Assembly: GCA_013347225.1 (NCBI GenBank)
Contig: CP054595.1
Coordinates: 1,612,001 to 1,676,000, forward strand
Reading direction: 5' to 3'
DNA: 64,000 bases
Source of the DNA: Candidatus Accumulibacter similis
GTDB lineage: Bacteria; Pseudomonadota; Gammaproteobacteria; Burkholderiales; Rhodocyclaceae
Shown here: piece after piece, positions 36,118-44,247 of the stretch
Numbering within the stretch: position 1 is the stretch's first letter
How the letters are laid out: every line of letters begins with the position of its first letter
Program-made: the position numbers and the translations under genes
Notes under the pieces: generated by a model
The model's database searches: none
Seen by the model: the letters and a program-made list of their open reading frames with translations, nothing else
Told to the model about the DNA's origin: nothing

Positions 36118-37412
36118 GCTGGCTCGAAGTCGCTGTGGATTGCGGCGATGGCTTTCTCGCCCAGGCCGGCCTGCCTGGCGAAGTCTGGCCAGTGATCGAG
36201 GGCGGCGCGAACCTCCTTGAGCGCGTCTTGCGGCCTCCGGACGCCGAAGCGGTCGGCCTCGGCCAGCAGATCGGCACGCGTGATGCCCGCGAACCGGCCG
36301 TTGACGCTCAGCAGGTGCTGATACGTCCACTCGCCCCTGGGGTTGTGAGCGTGGGTCACGTCGTAGGCCGGGGCCAACTCCCAGGCGCCGCCCTGCTGCA
36401 GGCGGAAGGCGAAGTTCTTGCTGTGGTCGTCGCAGTTCTTCGCCATGACGTTGAAGGCCATGCGACGGAATGCCTGGCCGATGGCGTCGTCGCCCAGTTC
36501 GAGCCGGGCGATGGTCATGAAGAGCTGGGCATAGGCGTGTGTGGCGCGCTGCTTGTAGTCGAGGTGGCTCATGGCGCAGAGCGTCTGGATGTGGTGCTTG
36601 ATGCTCTGGCCGTCGACCACGTCGCGGTCGAAGCGGCGGGTCATGAAGTGGGCCCGGCCGCTTTCGAGCAGCAAGCGGCAGGGCGACATGTGGATGCCTG
36701 CGGCTTGCGCCATCAGGTGATAGGCATATTCGATGCGGCCGTAGTCGGCCCCGCCAGCCGGTGCGCCAAGCTCCACGTCGTTGCCGACGCCATCGAACTT
36801 GAGCAGCCAGTGCGCGAAACCGGGTGCGGCGTCGAACTGACCACTGCGAATCTGCTGCGTCTTCGGGTTCCAGGCAACGACGGCCTTGGCGCGCGCGCCA
36901 CCGGCGGAGGTGCCAACCCGGATGATGTTGGCCAGAGCAGCCTGCGCCTGCACATCGCCAGTGAGGTCGCCATGCACCACCCGGCGGGCGGCTTCGACGA
37001 GGTTCTTCATCTGCAGCGGCTCGGCGCTCTCGCGATGCGCACCGCGCGCCGGCCTGAATTCCAGCGCGCCCATGCCGCGCCTGCCCATGTAGGCCAGGCG
37101 GTCGAGCGTGGTGACGGCCGATTTGTCGACACCCCTGGCACTCATCCAGGCGTCGATCAAGGCATTGCCGAAGGCATCCGGCAGGGCATCGGCAAGGAGC
37201 CCTGGCAAGCGTCGGTAGCTGGCCTCGCCCAACTCCGGAAAGGCAAAGCTCTGGCGGGTGTCCTGCAGCGGCATGGTCAATGGCGCCAGTTCGATGCCGG
37301 TCTTCCGCCAGACCGGATCGAAGGCGAAAACGTAACAGCCGAGACGCGGATCGGGCGCCACGGCGCCGACACGTTGGCCCCAGAGGCGGACTTCGATGAC
37401 CGGGGTATCCAT
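36114..37412 (-). CDS. hipA: HipA-family serine/threonine kinase toxin
   Basis: 432-residue type II toxin; HipA kinases phosphorylate targets such as glutamyl-tRNA synthetase and induce dormancy. Visible: N-terminal HipA_N (VRLWGQRVGAV to about residue 110), a flexible phosphate loop VGTSAGGARAKAV whose Ser is the likely autophosphorylation site, LLKFDGVGND, and the catalytic block NVMAKNCDDHSKNFAF (Asn326, Asp328, His330, Asn333) followed by LAPAYDVT in place of the DFG motif. All key residues are kept, so it should be active. It lies 3 nt downstream of hipB. Confidence 0.93.
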   Translation of the reverse strand: MDTPVIEVRLWGQRVGAVAPDPRLGCYVFAFDPVWRKTGIELAPLTMPLQDTRQSFAFPELGEASYRRLPGLLADALPDAFGNALIDAWMSARGVDKSAVTTLDRLAYMGRRGMGALEFRPARGAHRESAEPLQMKNLVEAARRVVHGDLTGDVQAQAALANIIRVGTSAGGARAKAVVAWNPKTQQIRSGQFDAAPGFAHWLLKFDGVGNDVELGAPAGGADYGRIEYAYHLMAQAAGIHMSPCRLLLESGRAHFMTRRFDRDVVDGQSIKHHIQTLCAMSHLDYKQRATHAYAQLFMTIARLELGDDAIGQAFRRMAFNVMAKNCDDHSKNFAFRLQQGGAWELAPAYDVTHAHNPRGEWTYQHLLSVNGRFAGITRADLLAEADRFGVRRPQDALKEVRAALDHWPDFARQAGLGEKAIAAIHSDFEPA

Positions 37413-37415
37413 CGA

Positions 37416-37748
37416 TCAGCTTTCCCTGAGCGGCTTGCTGACCCGCCGGGCGCGCGGCGTTGCACGGATTCGCGCCTTCGGCTTGCGGAGCAGGTCGAGC
37501 GGGTTGACGCTGATCTCGGGGGCGAGCATGTCGAGTCCCTGCAGGTGGTCGAGCGCTTTCAACACGCGCAGCAGGGTCTCGACCGTCGAGCCCCGGCCGG
37601 ACTCCAGGTTGCGCAGGGCCTTTTCCGAAACGCCGGCTTTCTCGGCCGTGCTGCGCTGATCCAGATTGCGATTCAGGCGCAAGCGCTTCAGGCGCTCGCC
37701 CAGGAGTTCCTGAAGTTCGTTCGGGGTTGCAAAGCCGTGCGCTGCCAT
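37416..37748 (-). CDS. hipB: HipB-family antitoxin (XRE-type helix-turn-helix)
   Basis: 110-residue DNA-binding antitoxin: GERLKRLRLNRNLDQRSTAE followed by KAGVSEKALRNLESGRGSTV is a classic XRE helix-turn-helix (about 17-72). An Arg/Lys-rich C-terminal tail of about 35 residues extends beyond the usual HipB length. It would neutralise HipA and repress the operon from the AT-rich region just upstream. ATG at 37748. Confidence 0.9.
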   Translation of the reverse strand: MAAHGFATPNELQELLGERLKRLRLNRNLDQRSTAEKAGVSEKALRNLESGRGSTVETLLRVLKALDHLQGLDMLAPEISVNPLDLLRKPKARIRATPRARRVSKPLRES

Positions 37749-38012
37749 GGATGTCTATAAGCGGTCAATAAGTGCCGGTTAATACGGAAATACTTGTCAA
37801 TCGGCATCCTTCGACCGTCATGTTATAACTGCAGAGGTCCGCCGGGAAGCTTTCCGATCACTGTCGTTCGGACGTCGGCCAGGCGGGCGCCGAGGCGCTG
37901 ATCGGGTCCTTCGCCTGCTGCCGATGGCTACCCTGCCGTTCGGCTGGCCCTTGCACGCGTCGGGCGAGCAGGTGGCTACCACCTCCGGGCGAGTGCGCCC
38001 TGCAGGGCCCGG
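37749..38012 (-). promoter_or_regulatory. hipBA control region and remaining intergenic DNA
   Basis: The 85 bp next to hipB are markedly AT-rich compared with the surroundings. On the minus strand a TTGACA (37794-37799) is followed by related blocks TTAACCG and TTGACCG, each leading into CTTA, which may be HipB operators; no canonical -10 at 17 bp is visible. From about 37835 to 38012 I see nothing. Confidence 0.45.
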
Positions 38013-38048
38013 CAAAAAAAAAAAGCCTGCCCCTCGCGGGGCAGGCTT
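38013..38048 (-). terminator. Rho-independent terminator of prpE
   Basis: On the minus strand a perfect 10-bp GC-rich stem (38038-38047 with 38024-38033), a 4-nt loop and a run of 11 T residues. It lies 36 nt past the prpE stop. Confidence 0.92.
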
Positions 38049-38083
38049 CGCCGATCAGTGGTCGGCAGCGTTGCTGCGCCGGC

Positions 38084-39982
38084 TCAGGCCTTCGTGCCGA
38101 GCGCGCGCTGCAGTTGCTCGAGGGCGGACGGGTCCTCGATGGTCGTCAGGTCGCCCGGATCGCGGCCTTCGGCCAGCGCCTGGATCGAGCGCCGCAGCAG
38201 CTTGCCGGAGCGGGTCTTCGGCAGCACGGTGAGAAAGTGCACGCGGCTCGGGCGGGCGATGGCACCGAGACTGTCGTCGACCTGCTTCATCACCGCTTTC
38301 TCGAGCGCTGCCGCCAACTCGGGGGTGGCGATGCTGTCGGTGCTCTTGACGACGGCGAATGCCATCGGCATCTGCCCCTTGAGCTGGTCGGCGACGCCGA
38401 CGACGGCGACTTCGGCGATCGCCGGGTGGCCCTGGATGGCCTCCTCGATCTCGCGCGTGCCGAGGCGGTGGCCGGCGACATTGATGACGTCGTCGGTGCG
38501 GCCGAGGATGTAGTGGTAGCCGTCCTTGTCCTTGATCCCCCAGTCGAACGAGGAGTAGACCTGCGGCTCGCGGAAGAGCGTGAAGTAGGTCGAGACGAAG
38601 CGCGCATCGTCACCCCAGACGGTCGACAGGCAGCCCGGCGGCAGCGGCGGCACGATGCCGACGATGCCTTTTTCGTCCGGATCGCAGACCGTTCCGTCCT
38701 CGCGGAAGATCTTCAGGTTGTAGCCGTACACCGGGAAGCTCGGCGTGCCGAAACGGATCTCGGTCTTCTCGACTCCGGGCATCGCCGACAGGATCGGCCA
38801 GCCGGTCTCGGTCTGCCAGTAGTTGTCGATCACCGGCCGGCCCAGCTCGCTCATGATCCATTCGTGCGTCGGCTGATCAAGCGGCTCGCCGGCGAGGAAC
38901 AGGTGCCGCAGGCTCGACAGGTCGTACTTGTGCATGTACGCCGGGTCGTGCTTCTTGAGGACGCGCGCCGCAGTCGGCGCCGAGAACATGACGCTGACCT
39001 TGTACTTCTCGACGATCTGCCACCAGATGCCGGGATCAGGCCGCAGCGGCGTTCCCTCGTACATGATCGTTGCCATGCCGGCGATCAGCGGCCCGTAGAC
39101 GATGTACGAGTGGCCGACGACCCAGCCGATGTCCGAGGTCGCGAAGTAGGTCTCGCCTTCGTTGCCGCAGTAGATGTTCTTGATCGACGAGGCGAGTGCG
39201 ACGGCGTAACCACCGGTGTCGCGCTGGACGCCCTTCGGCTTGCCGGTGGTGCCCGAGGTGTAGAGGATATACGACGGCTCGGAGGATTCGAGCCAGGTGA
39301 CCGGCACCTCGGCATCCATGAACTGGGCGCGCAGCGTTGCGTAGTCGACGTCGCGCCCTTCGACCTTGTTGAAGTTCTTGTCGAGACCACGATCGATCAT
39401 CAGCACCTTGGCCGGCTTGTGCTGCGCCAGCGAGATCGCTTCGTCGAGCAGGTCCTTGTACGGTACCGCCTTGCCGCCGCGCATGCCGGCATCGGAGGAG
39501 ACGATGAGCTTGGGCGCCGCATCGTCGATGCGCGTCGCCAGCGAGCCGGAGGCGAAACCACCGAAGACGACCGAGTGGATGGCGCCGATGCGCGTGCAGG
39601 CGAGCATGGCGAACAGCGCCTCGGCGACCATCGGCATGTAGATCAGGACGCGGTCGCCCTTGCCGACGCCGAGGCTCTGCATGATCGCCGCCGTGCGCAT
39701 GACTTCCTTCTTGAGCTCGGCGAAGCTGTAGACGACTTCCTGGTCGGTCTCGGTCGAGATGAAGACGAGGGCGCGGTCATTCGGACGCTTTTCGGCGTGC
39801 CGGTCGACGGCGTTGTAGCACAGGTTGGTTTCGCCGCCGACGAACCACTTGGCAAACGGCGGCCGGGAAAAGTCGAGCACCTTGGTGAACGGCTTGTGCC
39901 ACGACACCAGCTTCGCCTGTTCACCCCAGAACTCCTCCGGATTCTCGATCGACTGCTTGTGAAATTCCTTGACTGTCGTCAT
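38084..39982 (-). CDS. prpE: Propionate--CoA ligase (PrpE)
   Basis: 632-residue acyl-CoA synthetase that activates propionate (and more slowly acetate). Family blocks: YTSGTTGKPKGVQRDTGG, where the QRDTGGY reading is a PrpE feature against the LHTTGGY of acetyl-CoA synthetases; HLFLAGEPLDQPTHEWI; DNYWQTETGWPI; and TRSGKLLRRSIQ with the catalytic, acetylatable Lys. GAGGGAG lies upstream of the ATG. A strong terminator follows. No prpBCD genes are adjacent; the AcuI-type reductase two genes upstream, which would yield propionyl-CoA, suggests shared C3 metabolism. Confidence 0.92.
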   Translation of the reverse strand: MTTVKEFHKQSIENPEEFWGEQAKLVSWHKPFTKVLDFSRPPFAKWFVGGETNLCYNAVDRHAEKRPNDRALVFISTETDQEVVYSFAELKKEVMRTAAIMQSLGVGKGDRVLIYMPMVAEALFAMLACTRIGAIHSVVFGGFASGSLATRIDDAAPKLIVSSDAGMRGGKAVPYKDLLDEAISLAQHKPAKVLMIDRGLDKNFNKVEGRDVDYATLRAQFMDAEVPVTWLESSEPSYILYTSGTTGKPKGVQRDTGGYAVALASSIKNIYCGNEGETYFATSDIGWVVGHSYIVYGPLIAGMATIMYEGTPLRPDPGIWWQIVEKYKVSVMFSAPTAARVLKKHDPAYMHKYDLSSLRHLFLAGEPLDQPTHEWIMSELGRPVIDNYWQTETGWPILSAMPGVEKTEIRFGTPSFPVYGYNLKIFREDGTVCDPDEKGIVGIVPPLPPGCLSTVWGDDARFVSTYFTLFREPQVYSSFDWGIKDKDGYHYILGRTDDVINVAGHRLGTREIEEAIQGHPAIAEVAVVGVADQLKGQMPMAFAVVKSTDSIATPELAAALEKAVMKQVDDSLGAIARPSRVHFLTVLPKTRSGKLLRRSIQALAEGRDPGDLTTIEDPSALEQLQRALGTKA

Positions 39983-40026
39983 GTGACTCCCTCTTCAAAA
40001 AGATGTACCACCTGCACCAATGGTTT

Positions 40027-41169
40027 TCATGCTTGCCGGGTGTCTTCGGATTCGCGCTCCCGGTCCTGCATGCGTTCACGAATGCCTGCCAGAGGCAGAC
40101 CCAACTTCCACTCCCTTTCCAGCAATTCGAGAAAGGGCAGTATTTCCCTGCACAGGTGCGCCAGATGCGGAACCACTGCAGCGTCGTTCCCGGCTCGGAT
40201 GAGGTCGATCGCGTGTCCGAGACGGGGTACCGGTGCCTGTGGCTCCGCCTGGTCGACGCAGGCCAGGACCCGGTTGCCGCCCGCCTGGCGGGCCGTCTTC
40301 AGTCGCTCGCCGGCCAGCGCGAGGAGCGAGGTCGCCGATGCCGCCCGATCGACCGGCGTGTTGGCGACTCCGACGCTGACGGACAGGGCCAGGCGCTGCC
40401 CGTGTACCGCGATGTGCGCGACGGCAAAGGCCTCGCGCAGGCGATTGGCGAACGCTTCGCAGGCCGGGTACGGGGTGCCTGGCGAGACGACCGCCAGCTC
40501 GCTGTCCGAATAATGGCCGAGGCTGTCTTCCTTGCGCACCTTCTGTGCCAGGATGCTGGCCAGCTTCTGCTGCAGCTTGCCGGCCAACTCGTCGCCGTGT
40601 TCGCTGCGCAGGGCGTCGAAACGGTCAAAGCCCATGACCAGGATGCTCGCCGGAGCGCCGTGCCGCAGCGACTGCGCGAGGGCGCTCGCTGCCTGCAACT
40701 CGATGTGCTGCCGCGTTGGCAATCCCGTCAGCGGGTGCTGTGCGGGGTTCGTTGCCTGCCGGGCAAGCTCGCTCTCCATCTGGGCGAGGTCGATCAGCGT
40801 GGCGATGCGCTCCAGCAACTCGCCGCTTTCGATACTGCGGCTGACGAGATCCGATGCACCCAGTTCGCGGGCTCGCTGGTTGGCTTCCTGGTTGTCGCCG
40901 GCGATCACCAGGACCGGCATCTGTCGCAGTCGCGCCAGCCGGGACGCGCGTACCCGGACCAGCAGGCCGTCGCCCTCGAGCAGTGGCAGCGTCAGCGGAC
41001 AGATCACCAGTTGGATCGAATGGTCGAGCACCAGCGCCTGCCAGGCTGACTCGGAGTTGACCTCCTCGCGAAAGCCGTAGCGCTCGCGAACACGCTTGAT
41101 CAGGGCTGCACGGGCCATTCGCGATTCATCGACGATCAGGAGGCGCGGGCTCTGGGTGGACTCTTCCAT
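40027..41169 (-). CDS. Receiver-GGDEF-like protein with degenerate active sites
   Basis: 380 residues. The N-terminal domain (about 8-125) looks like a receiver, RLLIVDESRMARAAL, but the phospho-acceptor strand reads LVICPLTLPLLEGDG, so the acceptor Asp is missing. The GGDEF-like domain (about 150-310) has PLTGLPTRQHIEL, yet the catalytic loop is HYSDSELAV where GG[DE]EF is expected. Neither phosphorylation nor cyclase activity is likely; it may bind c-di-GMP or GTP, or act by protein contact. ATG 41169 is chosen because earlier starts lie inside the acuI gene. A helical C-terminal 65 residues end the protein. Confidence 0.8.
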   Translation of the reverse strand: MEESTQSPRLLIVDESRMARAALIKRVRERYGFREEVNSESAWQALVLDHSIQLVICPLTLPLLEGDGLLVRVRASRLARLRQMPVLVIAGDNQEANQRARELGASDLVSRSIESGELLERIATLIDLAQMESELARQATNPAQHPLTGLPTRQHIELQAASALAQSLRHGAPASILVMGFDRFDALRSEHGDELAGKLQQKLASILAQKVRKEDSLGHYSDSELAVVSPGTPYPACEAFANRLREAFAVAHIAVHGQRLALSVSVGVANTPVDRAASATSLLALAGERLKTARQAGGNRVLACVDQAEPQAPVPRLGHAIDLIRAGNDAAVVPHLAHLCREILPFLELLEREWKLGLPLAGIRERMQDRERESEDTRQA

Positions 41170-41203
41170 CGCGCCTGCGCTGCCCCGATCGCTCCCGACC
41201 GCG

Positions 41204-42199
41204 TCAGGCGCCAGCAATGGCGACCACGACGCGGCCGTGCGCATGACCCCGGAGGTAGTCATCGAAGACCTTCGGCAGGTCGTCGAAGGCGATGGTGCGC
41301 GTCATTTCGTGCAGGTGGGGCGGTCGCAGGTCGCTCGCCAGGCGCTGCCAGACGCCGCCGCGGTACGGTTCGCCGATGTAGCCGGAATCGATGCCGAGCA
41401 GACAGGCGCCGCGCAGGATGAAGGGCATCACCGTCGTCTTCAGTTCGGCGCTGGCGGCGAGACCGATGCTGGCGATCGTTCCGCCCTGGCGCATCGTGCT
41501 GGCCATCCAGGCCAGCACGTCGCCGCCGAGGTTGTCGACCGCGCCCGCCCAGAGTGCCCTGTCGAGCGGGCGGATGCGCGTCGGGTCGAACTGCGAGCGA
41601 AACATCACCTCGCTGGCACCGAGGCGCAGAAGATAGTCGCGCTCACTTTCCTTGCCGGTGAGCGCGGTCACCTTGTAGCCGCGGGCGGCGAGCATGTCGA
41701 CCGCGAGGCTGCCGACTCCGCCGGTCGCGCCGCTGACGATGACCGGGCCCTGGCCAGGCCGCAGGCCATTCTCCTCCATCCGCACGACCCCGAGGGCGGC
41801 CGTGAAACCAGCCGTGCCGAGGGCCATGGCGTCGTGCAGCGACAGTCCGGCCGGCAGGGGAACGACCCATCGGGCGGGGATGCGTGCGTACTCGGCGTAA
41901 CCCCCGTGATGCGCGACGCCGATGTCGAAGCTGGTGGCGATCACCTCATCCCCCGGCTGGAAGCGCGGGTCGCTGCTGGCGGTGACGGTTCCGGAGAGGT
42001 CGATGCCGCCGACACAGGGGTAACGACGGATGATCCGCCCAGCGCCGGTCGCCGCCAGCGCGTCCTTGTAGTTGACGCTGGAGTAGGCGACGCGGATCGT
42101 CACTTCGCCCGCATCGAGTTGCGCCGGATCCATCCGCACCAGGGCAGCGTGTGTCCGACCCTCACGGTCCTCGATCAGAAAAGCCTTGAAGGGGTTCAT
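41204..42199 (-). CDS. acuI: AcuI-type acryloyl-CoA reductase / YhdH family quinone oxidoreductase
   Basis: 331-residue zinc-free medium-chain dehydrogenase. MNPFKAFLIEDREGR, SSVNYKDALAATGAG, RYPCVGGIDLSGTV and VSGATGGVGSLAVDML (NADPH fold) are hallmarks of the YhdH/AcuI group, which reduces acryloyl-CoA to propionyl-CoA. GGAG precedes the ATG; a TATAAT on the minus strand at 42273-42278 could be its -10. The nearby prpE fits a role in C3 acyl-CoA metabolism or detoxification. The symbol rests on family resemblance; substrate is unproven. Confidence 0.82.
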   Translation of the reverse strand: MNPFKAFLIEDREGRTHAALVRMDPAQLDAGEVTIRVAYSSVNYKDALAATGAGRIIRRYPCVGGIDLSGTVTASSDPRFQPGDEVIATSFDIGVAHHGGYAEYARIPARWVVPLPAGLSLHDAMALGTAGFTAALGVVRMEENGLRPGQGPVIVSGATGGVGSLAVDMLAARGYKVTALTGKESERDYLLRLGASEVMFRSQFDPTRIRPLDRALWAGAVDNLGGDVLAWMASTMRQGGTIASIGLAASAELKTTVMPFILRGACLLGIDSGYIGEPYRGGVWQRLASDLRPPHLHEMTRTIAFDDLPKVFDDYLRGHAHGRVVVAIAGA

Positions 42200-42497
42200 G
42201 CGCACTCCATGAAGTGGATCAGTGGCAACAATGTTGGCGACGACAGCAGGCCGACGCGTCGGCAGAGCGGCGATTATAAACACAAACCACCGCGCATTCC
42301 CGTATCGGCCGCGGTCGGTGCCGGCTGGCAAGACCGCCGTGCAGGCATTGCCGGCGGTGGCGACCGCCGCCAGCGGAGCTGCCGCGGGCAGCGTGGGCCG
42401 CTGGCGAAAGGCCCGCACGCAGCTTTCCGCCGTCACGTGATCGCGAAGCGCGGCCGAGTCGAGATGCTGCGGCTGGCCGGCATTTGACCCAAGGGGG

Positions 42498-42526
42498 TTT
42501 ACAGTGTGACTTTTTTCACATAAATT
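42498..42526 (+). promoter_or_regulatory. Promoter with CRP-like site in its spacer, upstream of the NlpC/P60 gene
   Basis: TTTACA (42498-42503), 17-bp spacer, TAAATT (42521-42526). The spacer contains TGTGA-N6-TCACA (42505-42520), an exact match to the CRP/FNR-superfamily consensus half sites. Placed between -35 and -10, a bound regulator would be expected to repress. The rest of the 334-bp gap from acuI holds only the acuI promoter candidate. Confidence 0.6.
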
Positions 42527-42533
42527 GGGCCCC

Positions 42534-43043
42534 ATGCTCAGAAAACACCTCCTCCGCACCGTCTTCAGCGTCGCCCTGATCAGCCTCTCCGGGGTCGGCT
42601 CCGTCCACGCCAGCGAAGCGCAGCCAGCCCTCGAGGAACCGTCGCTGCTCGAGCGCTACAGCAACAGTGCACAGGATCTGATCCTCAAGGGATTCGAGCT
42701 GATCGGCATCAACTATCGCTTTGGCGGAACGAATCCGGATACCGGGCTCGACTGCAGTGGCTTCGTGCAGATCGTCTTCAAGGAAGCCATGGGCATCCTG
42801 CTGCCGCGCAGCGCGCGTGAGCAGAGTCAGGTTGGCGCGGTGATCGACCGCGACGAACTGAAGGCCGGCGACCTCGTCTTCTTCAATACCATGCGGCATG
42901 CGTTCTCGCATGTCGGCATCTATCTCGGCGACAATCGCTTCCTGCACGCGCCACGAACCGGCGCCGAGATCCGCGTCGAAGACATGCGGCAGAGTTACTG
43001 GATTCAGCGTTACAACGGCGCCCGCCGCCTCCTGACGCGCTGA
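42534..43043 (+). CDS. NlpC/P60 family cell-wall endopeptidase
   Basis: 169-residue exported peptidase cutting peptide stems of peptidoglycan. A signal peptide (about 1-26, ending SVHAS) is followed by a short linker and the NlpC/P60 domain: INYRFGGTNPDTGLDCSGF with the catalytic Cys, MRHAFSHVGIYLGDN with the catalytic His, and FLHAPRTG with the third polar position. The ATG at 42534 is preferred to a TTG nine bases upstream. Downstream lies a strong terminator, so the gene is monocistronic. Confidence 0.92.
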   Translation: MLRKHLLRTVFSVALISLSGVGSVHASEAQPALEEPSLLERYSNSAQDLILKGFELIGINYRFGGTNPDTGLDCSGFVQIVFKEAMGILLPRSAREQSQVGAVIDRDELKAGDLVFFNTMRHAFSHVGIYLGDNRFLHAPRTGAEIRVEDMRQSYWIQRYNGARRLLTR

Positions 43044-43063
43044 ACCAGCTCTCTCCGGGAAGA

Positions 43064-43089
43064 AGCGACGGCAAGCGTCGCTTTTTTTT
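43064..43089 (+). terminator. Rho-independent terminator of the NlpC/P60 gene
   Basis: Stem AGCGACG / CGTCGCT with a 5-nt loop GCAAG followed by seven T residues, starting 20 nt past the stop codon. Confidence 0.9.
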
Positions 43090-43097
43090 CGCCTTTA

Positions 43098-43142
43098 TCA
43101 ATAACGATTCGCATTTACATGGTCAGTGGCCGCTGCTATCAT
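43098..43142 (+). promoter_or_regulatory. fbpA promoter with Fur-like box
   Basis: TTTACA (43114-43119), 17-bp spacer, TATCAT (43137-43142). A Fur-like sequence (about 43098-43118; minus-strand reading TGCGAATCGTTATTG against the 7-1-7 consensus) overlaps the -35, consistent with repression by iron. Confidence 0.65.
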
Positions 43143-43188
43143 CGGCCACTGGAAATGGATTCCCATCGTCAACCACGGAGGCTGCACC

Positions 43189-44214
43189 ATGCAACTCTTG
43201 CACTTGCGTCCCCTCATCGCCGTCGCTCTGGCCTGCGCCTCGCTGGCCAGCGCGACGGCGCAGGAAAAGGTCGTCAATCTCTACTCGGCCCGTCACTACC
43301 AGACCGATGAGGAACTCTACGGCAGCTTCACGCGGCAGACCGGCATCAGCGTCAAACGGATCGAGGGCAAGGAAGACGAACTGCTCGAGCGGATTCGCAA
43401 CGAGGGCGCGAACAGTCCGGCCGACGTGCTGCTGACGGTCGATGCCGCTCGCCTGGCGGTGGCGCACGAAATGGGCCTGCTGGCGCCGGTGCGCTCGAAG
43501 CTGCTCGAAACGCGCATCCCGGCCCACCTGCGCACCGATGACTGGTTTGCCTTCTCGCTGCGCGCGCGCGTCATCGTCTATGCCAAAGGCGTCGTCGATC
43601 CGCAGGAAGTGAAGAACTACGCGGATCTGGCCAATCCGCGACTGCGCGGGAAGCTGTGTTCGCGCTCCGGCTCGCACCCCTACAATCTGTCGCTGCTGGC
43701 GTCGATCATTGCGCATCAGGGAGAGGCGAAGGCCGAGGAGTGGGCGCGCGGGGTGGTTGCCAACTTTGCTCGCGCACCGAAGGGCGGCGACACCGATCAG
43801 ATTCGCGCGGTGGCCGCCGGCGAATGCGGGGTCGCGCTTGCGAACACCTACTACCTGGCACGCCTGATGCGCTCCGAAAAGCCCGAGGACCGCAAGACCA
43901 TGGAGCGGATCGGTGTCGTCTGGCCGGACCAGAAGGGCAGCGGGACGCATGTCAACGTTTCCGGCGGCGGCATGCTGAAGACGGCACCGCACAAGGAAGC
44001 AGCACTCAAGTTCCTCGAGTACCTTGCCAGCGATGAGGCGCAACGCCATTTTGCCGATGGCAACAACGAATGGCCGGTCGTGGCGGCGGTCAAGGTCGGC
44101 AACCCGGCGCTGGAGAAACTCGGCACGTTCAAGGCCGACAACTTGCCGGTCGGCTCGCTCGCAACCTATCGCGCCAAGGCGCAGCTGATCTTCGATCGCT
44201 CCGGTTATCGCTGA
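43189..44214 (+). CDS. fbpA: Fe(III) ABC transporter periplasmic binding protein
   Basis: 341-residue ferric-ion binding protein (AfuA/FutA/FbpA group). A signal peptide ends near residue 25 (SATAQ); VNLYSARHYQTDEELY is the family N-terminus; the paired tyrosines that bind iron lie in GVALANTYYLARL. GGAGG sits 8 nt before the ATG. Iron regulation is suggested by the Fur-like box upstream. Permease (minus strand, convergent) and ATPase (beyond it, plus strand) complete the uptake system, an unusual scattered order for genes that usually form one operon. Confidence 0.93.
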   Translation: MQLLHLRPLIAVALACASLASATAQEKVVNLYSARHYQTDEELYGSFTRQTGISVKRIEGKEDELLERIRNEGANSPADVLLTVDAARLAVAHEMGLLAPVRSKLLETRIPAHLRTDDWFAFSLRARVIVYAKGVVDPQEVKNYADLANPRLRGKLCSRSGSHPYNLSLLASIIAHQGEAKAEEWARGVVANFARAPKGGDTDQIRAVAAGECGVALANTYYLARLMRSEKPEDRKTMERIGVVWPDQKGSGTHVNVSGGGMLKTAPHKEAALKFLEYLASDEAQRHFADGNNEWPVVAAVKVGNPALEKLGTFKADNLPVGSLATYRAKAQLIFDRSGYR

Positions 44215-44247
44215 CAGTCACCCGCGAAGCTGCCCGCGCCGTCCGTA

